Shown here: in pieces, positions 26,791 to 33,356 of the stretch
Numbering within the stretch: position 1 is the first letter of the stretch
Layout of the letters: each line of letters begins with the position of its first letter
NCBI GenBank assembly: GCA_017883615.1
Contig: JADGNF010000034.1
Span: 1-64,000, forward strand
Direction of reading: 5' to 3'
Length of the DNA stretch: 64,000 nt
Source: Candidatus Bathyarchaeota archaeon
Lineage (GTDB): Archaea; Thermoproteota; Bathyarchaeia; Bathyarchaeales; Bathycorpusculaceae
Position numbers and translations under genes: made by a program
Notes under the pieces: model-generated
Seen by the model: only the letters and a program-made list of their open reading frames with translations
Told to the model about the DNA's origin: nothing
Database searches by the model: none

Positions 26791-27645
26791 ATGCCTGACC
26801 TCTTGGAGCTTAAACCTTCAGTTCTTGACTTGAATTTGCCCGACGTTGAGATTAGAATCAAACGCTTCATACGGACCTACATTGAAAACGCAGGAGCCAA
26901 AGGAATAGTTTTGGGGATGTCAGGCGGAATCGACAGCAACACCATAGCGGCTCTATCCGCAGGTGCAATCGGAGGAGACAAGGTACTTGGACTCATGCTT
27001 CCCGAAAGAGAAACCTACGACTCCAAAGACGTCGAGGACGCAAAAGTGGTAGCTGACAAATTCGGCATTCAAACACAGGTCTGCGATATCACACCTGCTT
27101 TGGAAGGCATCTACAAATCAATACCCATATTTGACCCTACAGACAGACTCTGCAAGGGCAACATAAAAGCTCGAACTAGAATGGTATACATCTACTACCA
27201 TGCCAACAAGCTCAACAAAATCGTTTGTGGAAGCAGCGACAAGTCCGAGACGATGATGGGCTACTTTACAAAGTGGGGAGATGTAGCCTCAGATATAGCG
27301 CCTATAATGGATCTATATAAAACTCAGGTCCGCAAACTTGCCGAACACATCGGTATCCCAACGGAGTTGGCAATCAAACCGTCAACGCCTGCTCTCTGGC
27401 CAAACCAATCTGCCGAAGGAGAACTGGGAATAAAGTATGATATTTTGGACCTTATCCTTTTCGGGATTGAACGCTTCATGGCAACGAAAGAAATCGCGAA
27501 GCAACTGGGCGTCGAAGAGACTCTGGTTGAGGGTGTGAAACGAAGGTGGCTCGGAGTTGAGCATAAGAGACGGATGCCACTTACCCCTAAACTTGAATAC
27601 CGCACCGTTGGAACAGACTTCAGGCTGCCACATAGCACATACTAA
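26791..27645 (+). CDS. nadE: NAD+ synthase
   Basis: The 284 residues contain the PP-loop ATPase motif LGMSGGIDSNTIAALS, then LMLPERETYDSKDVEDA and the SDKSETMMGYFTKWGD block of NadE. The protein has only the synthetase domain and so resembles ammonia-dependent enzymes. It is followed after 12 bp by a nitrilase-type amidohydrolase, which is the domain fused to NadE in glutamine-dependent enzymes. It converts deamido-NAD to NAD. Confidence 0.95.
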   Translation: MPDLLELKPSVLDLNLPDVEIRIKRFIRTYIENAGAKGIVLGMSGGIDSNTIAALSAGAIGGDKVLGLMLPERETYDSKDVEDAKVVADKFGIQTQVCDITPALEGIYKSIPIFDPTDRLCKGNIKARTRMVYIYYHANKLNKIVCGSSDKSETMMGYFTKWGDVASDIAPIMDLYKTQVRKLAEHIGIPTELAIKPSTPALWPNQSAEGELGIKYDILDLILFGIERFMATKEIAKQLGVEETLVEGVKRRWLGVEHKRRMPLTPKLEYRTVGTDFRLPHSTY

Positions 27646-27657
27646 AAGGCGGAAAAA

Positions 27658-28491
27658 ATGAAGGAAAAAATTAGACTCGCATTGGCCCAGATGGCAAGCA
27701 AACGGGAAAATAAGCGTGAAAACATCAAGAAGATAGAAGAATTCGCAGTTAAGGCAAAAGATCAGGGCGCGGACCTAGTCATTTTTCCTGAACTCTTCTT
27801 AACCGGGTACGTTGTTAGAGATCAAATCTATGAGTTAGCCGAAACCATCCCTGGACCCTCAACGCAAGAAATAGAGCAAATCGCAAAGGAAACTGGAGTG
27901 CACATAATCTTTGGGATGCCTGAACTGAGCGAAAAAACAAAGGCAACCATATTTAACACTGCGGTCTTTGTCGGACCAACGGGCTTAATCGGCAAGTATC
28001 GAAAAATGTATTTGCCTACTCACAGCGTCTTCGAAGAAAAAAGGCACTTCAGACCTGGATATCAAGCAGCAGCTTTTGACACCCCCATCGGCAAAATTGG
28101 GCTTTGTATATGCTACGACATATTCTTCCCTGAAATCACCCGCCTTATCCGTTTGCATGGTTCACAGCTGATAGTTTGCATTTCAGCATCTCCGGCCGTT
28201 CGCAGAAGTTACTTTGAAATCCTTACCGCGGCGAGAGCCTTGGAAAACACCGCTTTTCTAGCTTACGTTAACTTAGTCGGCGTTCAAGATGGCCTCCTGT
28301 TCTGGGGTGGAAGCCGACTTGTAAGCCCGACCGGGGACGTAATAGTAAAAGCGAAGTATGATGAAGAGGACTTTGTGTTATGTGATGTTGACTTCAGTGA
28401 TATCAGACCAGCTGAAACTTTCATCCCGACGCTTCGAGATTTGCGTCCGGAACTCTTTGATGAGCTAAAGAAAGCGGCAGAACTCCTTTAA
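27658..28491 (+). CDS. Nitrilase-superfamily carbon-nitrogen hydrolase
   Basis: A 277-residue nitrilase fold with an intact Glu-Lys-Cys triad: E in FPELFLTGY, K in KYRKMYLPTHSVFEE, and C in GLCICYDIFFPE. The tail includes WGGSRLVSPTGDVIVKA. Start follows GGCGGAAAAA by a few bases and nadE by 12 bp, so both are in one operon. It could supply ammonia from glutamine to NadE, or hydrolyse another amide. The first is inference from adjacency. Confidence 0.9.
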   Translation: MKEKIRLALAQMASKRENKRENIKKIEEFAVKAKDQGADLVIFPELFLTGYVVRDQIYELAETIPGPSTQEIEQIAKETGVHIIFGMPELSEKTKATIFNTAVFVGPTGLIGKYRKMYLPTHSVFEEKRHFRPGYQAAAFDTPIGKIGLCICYDIFFPEITRLIRLHGSQLIVCISASPAVRRSYFEILTAARALENTAFLAYVNLVGVQDGLLFWGGSRLVSPTGDVIVKAKYDEEDFVLCDVDFSDIRPAETFIPTLRDLRPELFDELKKAAELL

Positions 28492-28528
28492 AATTGGTCT
28501 TAAACGGAAAATTTCCGATTTAATGCCC

Positions 28529-28577
28529 GAACTAAGCCGAGAACATCCGCCAAACTCATGAAGAGACTCTACGAAGA
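28529..28577 (+). pseudogene. Decayed fragment of a winged-helix coding sequence
   Basis: This 49-bp stretch matches 30572-30621, the DNA-recognition helix of the membrane-anchored wHTH gene, with about 45 of 50 positions the same and a one-base deletion that destroys the frame. It is the remnant of a second copy, or the product of a local duplication. Confidence 0.7.
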
Positions 28578-28590
28578 CATAGATTTGTTG

Positions 28591-28716
28591 CGTCACAGGC
28601 TTCATTCTAGAATCACAGATGCATCACAAAGATGTGACATCATGAAATTCGTGTGAGAATCACGCGTGATTCTACCGTGATTTCGATGTGATTCCTCGTG
28701 AGGGGTGATGTCACGA
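28591..28716. repeat. GTGATT/AATCAC element array 1
   Basis: About ten copies of GTGA(T/C) or its complement fall in 126 bp. Three GTGATT hexamers start at 28666, 28677 and 28688, exactly 11 bp apart. A perfect 16-bp palindrome GAATCACGCGTGATTC lies at 28657-28672 and an 11-bp one, GATGTGACATC, at 28631. This density is not expected by chance and resembles operator or iteron arrays. Confidence 0.75.
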
Positions 28717-29115
28717 TACAAAACCAATAAAAAAAGTCATTGATTGCAATGACCAAAAAATGTTTACAAGGGAGGCTTGGCATGGGAATTCAATTAATGT
28801 TGAAGTGAAACAATTGATGTGAAAACGGCGAAATTAGCACAGCGCTACCTCTTTGTTAACAGAAAGAATGTTAAGAGGCTCTAGACGGGCTATACTACCC
28901 CAGTGTTATATGCTCAAATTGAGGTACTATATCCATTTAAGTCACTAATGCAGCTTTAAATTTAAAAATAATAGATTGTAGAGCGTTTTGTGCGTTTTAA
29001 GGCGTTAATATCCGGTTTTAAGCAGTGATTTTTGATCGAATGTTGTGAAATTCTTTTTAAAGACCTTATAGTATACAAAACTGTATCCATTCAACATGAC
29101 GGAAGGAACGTAAGA

Positions 29116-29595
29116 ATGAAGCTAAAAGACAACGTACAACTGTGGCTAAACGGCGCGTTAAATGATCCTATTGTTAAAATCCTCTCTAAAAACAGCCAAC
29201 TAACGAAAACGCAACTTGAAACACTGCTAATAGACATTTTAGCTGAAAATATGGCCGGTAAACAGTTAAACTACGACGAAAAAGCCAAATTACGCCTAAC
29301 TAAGGCCAAACTAAGCCGCGGTTCCTTCAATAGGACACTACGTCAGTCTAAAGAAAACGTAATAAAATCAATCTACACGGTGCTCCTACTCGGGTATCTA
29401 GGAGTTTTTGAGAGTACAACTCTTGACCCGTACCTTGAAATAGCGAATAAATTGAAGGAGTACATGGAGGCACACAAAGACCTCCCAAACAACCTAGAAG
29501 GTGTAGAGGAACATCTGAAAGTCATAGAACTCATCAGAGATGAGCTAGAAACGAGCCTAAAACGGCTTTCTAGCCCCTCAGAAGATAGTTTGTGA
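29116..29595 (+). CDS. Unassigned small protein near origin, possibly DNA-binding
   Basis: Not recognised. From the ATG at 29116 it is 159 residues, all-helical in appearance, with no membrane segment. The middle part LRLTKAKLSRGSFNRTLRQSKENVIKSIY (about residues 58-85; shown in pieces here: LSRGSFNRTL, SKENVIKSIY) is basic and looks like a helix-turn-helix; the C-terminus is acidic and coiled-coil-like. The frame could begin at TTG 29032, but the TATA-like sequences lie inside that stretch. The gene is flanked on both sides by GTGATT arrays, and its stop codon lies inside a perfect 16-bp palindrome. Confidence 0.65.
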   Translation: MKLKDNVQLWLNGALNDPIVKILSKNSQLTKTQLETLLIDILAENMAGKQLNYDEKAKLRLTKAKLSRGSFNRTLRQSKENVIKSIYTVLLLGYLGVFESTTLDPYLEIANKLKEYMEAHKDLPNNLEGVEEHLKVIELIRDELETSLKRLSSPSEDSL

Positions 29596-29657
29596 CGTCA
29601 CAAATCACAAAAAAATGCTCAAAATCGATTCAAATCACTAGTGACGAAGCACATCAC
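29589..29657. repeat. Palindrome/AATCAC array 2
   Basis: A perfect palindrome TTTGTGACGTCACAAA at 29589-29604 covers the stop of the preceding gene. AATCAC follows at 29603 and 29633, a second perfect palindrome TCACTAGTGA at 29635-29644, and ATCAC at 29653. Confidence 0.7.
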
Positions 29658-29929
29658 TAAGGAGTTGAAAAGAACATCAGCTAACTCTTTAATTATAGGA
29701 GATTACGTGGAAATAAACTCAATTCTGAACTATTTTGAAGACCTAAAGTAACATGGCAATATTTAATGAGAATTAAGAAGTTTTGTGATGTGTGACATCA
29801 TAGAACCTGTGACGAAATGAGCGACCATAAACCTTAAATTTCCCATGGATAACTGTGATATGTGATGCAACACCATAAGTCACTTGCAAATCACGGACGA
29901 ATCACGTTAAAATCACAGGGGAAGAAAAA
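29596..29929. other. 334-bp spacer with two element arrays and possible 36-residue frame
   Basis: Holds array 2 at its left, array 3 at its right, and between them a 36-codon GTG frame (29641-29751) that continues in the same frame as the stop codon of the gene at 29116, so it could be a C-terminal tail lost by a nonsense change. I see no family match. TTAAATTTCCC near 29833 may be a TATA box for the downstream gene. Confidence 0.4.
29786..29916. repeat. GTGATT/AATCAC element array 3
   Basis: Starts with TGATGT-GTG-ACATCA (arms exactly complementary) at 29786-29800. GTGAT elements follow near 29854 and 29862. Three AATCAC hexamers begin at 29889, 29900 and 29911, exactly 11 bp apart, ending 14 bp before the start codon at 29930. 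The orientation is the reverse of array 1. Confidence 0.75.
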
Positions 29930-30724
29930 ATGGTAGACTTCACGCTAATACTAATAACCGCAATTTCATCCGCCCTTCTTGTAGCAACAACATACGTAGC
30001 AGTCGAATATTACCGACAGCTCCGCAAAGCACAAAAAGAATATGAAAAAGCCAAAGATTTCGTCGAAGACATAGTGCTAAGTTTCAACAGAGAACTCAAA
30101 CGGGAAGCGGAAAAAATAGAAAAAGTATCCTACAAGGTAGAAGTGAGCGCATCAAAAGCCGACTCAGGCCTCGATAAGGCAGAAAGCATTGAAAAAAGAG
30201 TTGCACCTCTCGAAACCCAAATTAGCCAAATCGGCACCCAAGTCGAATCATTAACCAATACCATAGGTGCCCTCTCGGAAGCCAACGCGAAAACCGTTGA
30301 AAAACTATCTAATCTTGAGATCCCCAGTCTTGACGAAAAAATGTACAATATTGAATCAGCTCAGGAAATGCTAAAAACTAAGATTTCAAGCTTGGAGGAA
30401 CAGATGCAAAAGTTTTCCTTCAGCCCAGAAGTGAAATCTGAAAATCCTTTTCCAGTAATGCCAATCAAACGGGATAAAGCCTTAGCAGCGCTGACCGAAA
30501 CCGAGGTGTCAGTTCTGGAATTCCTCTCGACGGAAGGACCGAAAACCGCTCCTGAAATCAAAGAAAAAGTCCAACTAAGTCGAGAACATACCGCCAGACT
30601 CATGAAGAGACTCTATGAAGAAGGTTATCTGGAAAGGGAAACGGGAAAACTACCCTTTAAGTACAGCGTTAAGAAAGAAATGGAAAAACTCCTAAGGAAA
30701 CCCGAAGCGCCAGCTTCGGCATAG
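29930..30724 (+). CDS. Membrane-anchored coiled-coil protein with C-terminal winged helix
   Basis: Unassigned 264-residue protein with three parts. Residues 4-27 form one N-terminal membrane helix followed by basic residues. Residues 30-150 are a long heptad-rich coiled coil (with LETQISQIGTQVESLTNTIG). Residues 185-255 form a MarR/ArsR-like winged helix (LTETEVSVLEFLSTEGPKT, then the recognition helix SREHTARLMKRLYEEGYLERE). The topology places a DNA-binding domain in the cytoplasm, tethered to the membrane. Three phased AATCAC sites lie just before the start, so it may control itself. A fragment of its wHTH region recurs at 28529. Confidence 0.75.
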   Translation: MVDFTLILITAISSALLVATTYVAVEYYRQLRKAQKEYEKAKDFVEDIVLSFNRELKREAEKIEKVSYKVEVSASKADSGLDKAESIEKRVAPLETQISQIGTQVESLTNTIGALSEANAKTVEKLSNLEIPSLDEKMYNIESAQEMLKTKISSLEEQMQKFSFSPEVKSENPFPVMPIKRDKALAALTETEVSVLEFLSTEGPKTAPEIKEKVQLSREHTARLMKRLYEEGYLERETGKLPFKYSVKKEMEKLLRKPEAPASA

Positions 30725-30838
30725 ATTACTTGGGAAAAAAATCAGCCTGCTTGATTTGATTAACGGGTTATAGCTGATGGCAGGCAACCCATCAAAATGC
30801 AAAAGTCATCGCGGCTTCGCTATAGTCTCTATCTTTGG

Positions 30839-31270
30839 CTATTTTAGTTTCTGCTTTATGATCGCTTGCGGAGTCGCTGTAGAAATCTTGTATTTCAAAT
30901 CATTGGCGCCGCCATTTCTGAGAAGGAACCCTTTGCCTGCAAGCCGCGAAAGGTAAGTTGAAACTGTGCTCAAACTAATCGGCTCCTTAAGCTCCTGCTC
31001 ATAATAGGATTGGATTTCCTTAGATGAAAACCACACCATGGGAAAGTTTTTCAGGATAACCCCTCGAACCTTATCAAATCTGGAAGAGCTACCAACTGAA
31101 TTCACGTTTCCCCCGCCGGGGCTCGGGTTTTCTCCCGGCATGCCGCCGAGCAATTCCACAAGGTCCAGAAGACGCATAGCTTTATCCCTAGTAATTTGCC
31201 CTTCGAATGCGACAGTGTATCGGTTACCTTCACTGTCGAATAGCTCCACACGCATCTTCCGAGCAGGCAT
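30839..31270 (-). CDS. Winged-helix protein with N-terminal beta domain, divergent from the origin
   Basis: The 143 residues have a small N-terminal beta domain (RVELFDSEGNRYTVAFEG) with helix RDKAMRLLDLVELLGG, a Gly/Asn/Ser-rich linker, then a winged helix (about 65-135) with SSKEIQSYYEQEL, STVSTYLSRLAGKGFLLR. A DNA-binding regulator is likely. Its upstream region is the origin region and carries at least seven TTCACA/TGTGAA elements and a 10-bp palindrome just in front of the start, GGTGTACACC (31275). Confidence 0.75.
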   Translation of the reverse strand: MPARKMRVELFDSEGNRYTVAFEGQITRDKAMRLLDLVELLGGMPGENPSPGGGNVNSVGSSSRFDKVRGVILKNFPMVWFSSKEIQSYYEQELKEPISLSTVSTYLSRLAGKGFLLRNGGANDLKYKISTATPQAIIKQKLK

Positions 31271-31274
31271 CTAG

Positions 31275-31593
31275 GGTGTACACCTTAAGGGTTCACAACT
31301 TTACACTTCACATCTTATAGCTGTTATGGTGAAACAAGTCAATGTGAAAAGCCCAATTTCAACCTATTTTCATCAATAGACTGAAATGTGTAGATAATAT
31401 GGAATTACAGGCTTCACATGTTTTCAAACTTGCAAAATCTATTCAAGACCAGCTTGGTTTTGTATCTCCAGTAGAAGCGTAGGGGTGTGAGGTTCACTGT
31501 AAACAAGCAAGATTATGCCATTTTTGGATAAAACTGGCGAATTAACGAACAGTTTTCTAGCTAACTTCACATGTCGTTCACAATAATGTGAAC
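31275..31593. repeat. TTCACA/TGTGAA element array
   Basis: Copies: TTCACA at 31292, 31307, 31413, 31566 and 31577; TGTGAA at 31343 and 31587. The last pair forms the inverted repeat GTTCACA-4-TGTGAAC at 31576-31593, and the 31566 and 31577 copies are 11 bp apart. GGTGTACACC at 31275 is a perfect palindrome beside the wHTH start codon. It is related to but distinct from the GTGATT arrays. Confidence 0.65.
31465..31490 (+). promoter_or_regulatory. ORB-like element 1
   Basis: TCTCCAGTAGAAGCG then TAGGGGTGTGA: matches the archaeal ORB body (CCAGT-GAAA) and the G-rich string to its right. Confidence 0.7.
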
Positions 31594-31726
31594 CAAAGTC
31601 ACAAACCAAGACAAATTTGATAATTGATGGTCCCTACGAAAGAACTCTTCATAGTATCACAATTTCCAGAAACAAATTTTCAACGTTAGGATCCCCATGA
31701 TTTCTCAAATATTCACGACAAAAAGG

Positions 31727-31750
31727 GACACCCCTTCATTTCCTCTCCAA
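31727..31750 (-). promoter_or_regulatory. ORB-like element 2, inverted
   Basis: On the minus strand TTGGAGAGGAAATGAAGG then GGTGTC. The GGAAATGAAGGGG part is the most conserved part of ORBs. It faces element 1's orientation from the left edge of the AT-rich stretch. Confidence 0.7.
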
Positions 31751-31786
31751 CACTTTTTTGCAAGCAGTCACTTGACAAGGTCAGAA

Positions 31787-31860
31787 AAATATTTTACAGT
31801 TTACTTATCTAAAATCTTTAACAATCATTATTAATATAGTTCAAAATATATAACCACGCA
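31787..31860. other. AT-rich candidate unwinding element
   Basis: Nearly pure A/T (for example ATTATTAATATAG and CAAAATATATAACC), between ORB-like elements 2 and 3. A candidate duplex-unwinding region by position and composition. Confidence 0.6.
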
Positions 31861-31925
31861 GAGTATTCTTCTTCTATAACATAATCTTACATATTCTCGC
31901 AAGAGTATTAAAGAGTTGAATAGAG

Positions 31926-31949
31926 TTCCAGTAGAAATTTTGGGGTGTG
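31926..31949 (+). promoter_or_regulatory. ORB-like element 3
   Basis: TTCCAGTAGAAATTTTGG then GGTGTG. This is the best match to the ORB consensus and lies right of the AT-rich stretch, opposite in orientation to element 2. Confidence 0.75.
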
Positions 31950-32045
31950 CCTCTTGAGACTTAATCGGTAACTGCGAAGCATTTCCATCTGGTTTTAGGA
32001 TTGTTAAGCTCTCCAACTATTTTTTTGTACTGTAGTCTTTATCTG

Positions 32046-32070
32046 TTCCACGCGAAATAACGGTGTTACC
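32046..32070 (+). promoter_or_regulatory. Weak ORB-like element 4 before cdc6
   Basis: TTCCACGCGAAATAACGG then TGTTACC; keeps TTCCA and GAAA and the last TGT but has a broken G-string. It ends 8 bp before the cdc6 start, where it could also mediate autoregulation. Confidence 0.4.
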
Positions 32071-32078
32071 TCTGGGAA

Positions 32079-33326
32079 ATGATGACATTGGGCAACCCAA
32101 ACATACTTGACGACGTGTTCGAAAAATTCATAAACGAAGCTAAACTCTTCAAAGACCGAGAAGTCTTAAGGCATGACTATTTGCCCGAGAAGCTTCCCCA
32201 TCGCGAAGAACAAATCCGGCTACTTGGCCAGGTGGTTGCTCCGGTTCTGAAAGATTCTCGTTGCTCTAACATTTTCATATACGGAAAGACCGGAACAGGA
32301 AAAACCGCAGTAACAAAATTTGTTGTTAGCCATCTGGAATCCAAAGCTAAGGAGTACGGTGCACCGGTAAAGTTTTGCTACATAAACTGTCGAATGACCG
32401 GATCGGAGTACCGAGTTTTCGCAAGCTTGAGCCAAAGTCTTGGCTTATCCATTCCCTTTACTGGTTTGTCTGTGGGTGAAGTATTTGACAGATTCCAAGC
32501 AGGATTGGATAGCACCCGAACCCTTTTCATTATTATTCTAGACGAAATAGACGCTTTAATTAAAGACCGAGGCGACGGAATTCTCTATGAGTTAACTCGG
32601 ATAAACGAATCTTTGCATAAGAGCAAAGTTGCCCTCATCGGAATATCCAACGACTTGCGACTAAAAGAGTTCCTTGATCCACGTGTTTTCAGTTCCTTAA
32701 GCGAGGAAGAAATGGTCTTCAGACCGTACGACGCAGGCGAGCTCCGAAACATCTTGCAGGAAAGGTCGAGACTTGGCTTTTTTGAGGGGGTTCTTTCGGA
32801 AGCCGCGTTGAGTATCTGTTCTGCGTTAGCCGCTGCGGAGCATGGGGACGCGCGGCGTGCTTTAGATCTTTTGCGCGTTGCTGGAGAAGTGGCGGAGCGG
32901 CAAGGTTCCGCGACTATAACGGAAGAACATGTTCGAGAAGCAGAAAAACACATCGAACACAATAAGGTAGTCGAAGCCCTGAAGAACTCAACGTTGCACT
33001 CCAAGCTTGTGCTGCTAAGCGTGTATCATCTAGGTAAAGCATGCAGCGGTAGCGCGACCACCGGCGAAATCTATGATGTCTACAATGAGCTTTGCGGAGA
33101 ACTGGGCGTGAGCATGCTTACTCAAAGGCGACTTGGAACCTTGATTAACGAACTTGACGCGATGGGACTTCTAAACTCAAAAGTCGTGAGCATGGGCAGA
33201 TACGGACGCACAAAAAAGATACGCTTAGAAATCGCGCGCTCACTCATCCAAGATGTCTTCGCAACTGACGGAAGGCTCGGGCATTTAATGGAATATACAC
33301 CCAAGCTTGTCTCCAAAAAACAATAG
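32079..33326 (+). CDS. cdc6: Orc1/Cdc6 replication initiator
   Basis: A 415-residue AAA+ protein with Walker A YGKTGTGKTAV (about 68), Walker B IIILDEID, sensor 1 IGISNDL, and DPRVFSSLSEEEMVFRPYDAGEL, followed by the C-terminal winged helix (about 315-400) that inserts in the ORB. It binds the origin and loads the MCM helicase. Two in-frame ATGs (32079, 32082) exist. Located next to a candidate origin and the PolD small subunit. Confidence 0.96.
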   Translation: MMTLGNPNILDDVFEKFINEAKLFKDREVLRHDYLPEKLPHREEQIRLLGQVVAPVLKDSRCSNIFIYGKTGTGKTAVTKFVVSHLESKAKEYGAPVKFCYINCRMTGSEYRVFASLSQSLGLSIPFTGLSVGEVFDRFQAGLDSTRTLFIIILDEIDALIKDRGDGILYELTRINESLHKSKVALIGISNDLRLKEFLDPRVFSSLSEEEMVFRPYDAGELRNILQERSRLGFFEGVLSEAALSICSALAAAEHGDARRALDLLRVAGEVAERQGSATITEEHVREAEKHIEHNKVVEALKNSTLHSKLVLLSVYHLGKACSGSATTGEIYDVYNELCGELGVSMLTQRRLGTLINELDAMGLLNSKVVSMGRYGRTKKIRLEIARSLIQDVFATDGRLGHLMEYTPKLVSKKQ

Positions 33327-33356
33327 CCTCACGCAGCTCTTCTTTTTTTGGTGCCT

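Larger units (their letters stand above)
28492..29115. other. AT-rich gene-free stretch with array of GTGATT sites and wHTH fragment
   Basis: Contains a decayed copy of the wHTH end of the 29930 gene (28529-28577), a dense cluster of GTGAT/ATCAC elements (28591-28716), and, near the right end, TTTTTAAAGACC and CTTATAGTATAC, which could be TATA boxes for the gene at 29116. Small frames here carry no recognisable protein. Confidence 0.6.
31441..32078. other. Candidate replication origin (oriC) upstream of orc1/cdc6
   Basis: Three good and one weak origin-recognition-box-like sequences lie around an AT-rich stretch, immediately upstream of the Orc1/Cdc6 gene, the usual position of an archaeal origin. 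The whole 31271-32078 stretch has no convincing gene. The boxes follow the shape TTCCAGT-GAAA-GGGGTGT known from Pyrococcus and Sulfolobus ORBs. Listed separately below. Confidence 0.8.

Noticed and set aside
31831-32016. 61-codon minus-strand frame inside the origin region
   Set aside because: Covers ORB-like element 3 and AT-rich sequence; composition is not protein-like.
28491-32078. CRISPR array, because of closely spaced repeats
   Set aside because: Repeats are 6-16 bp, of varied spacing or 11-bp phase and palindromic; no 24-37 bp repeats with unique spacers and no cas genes.
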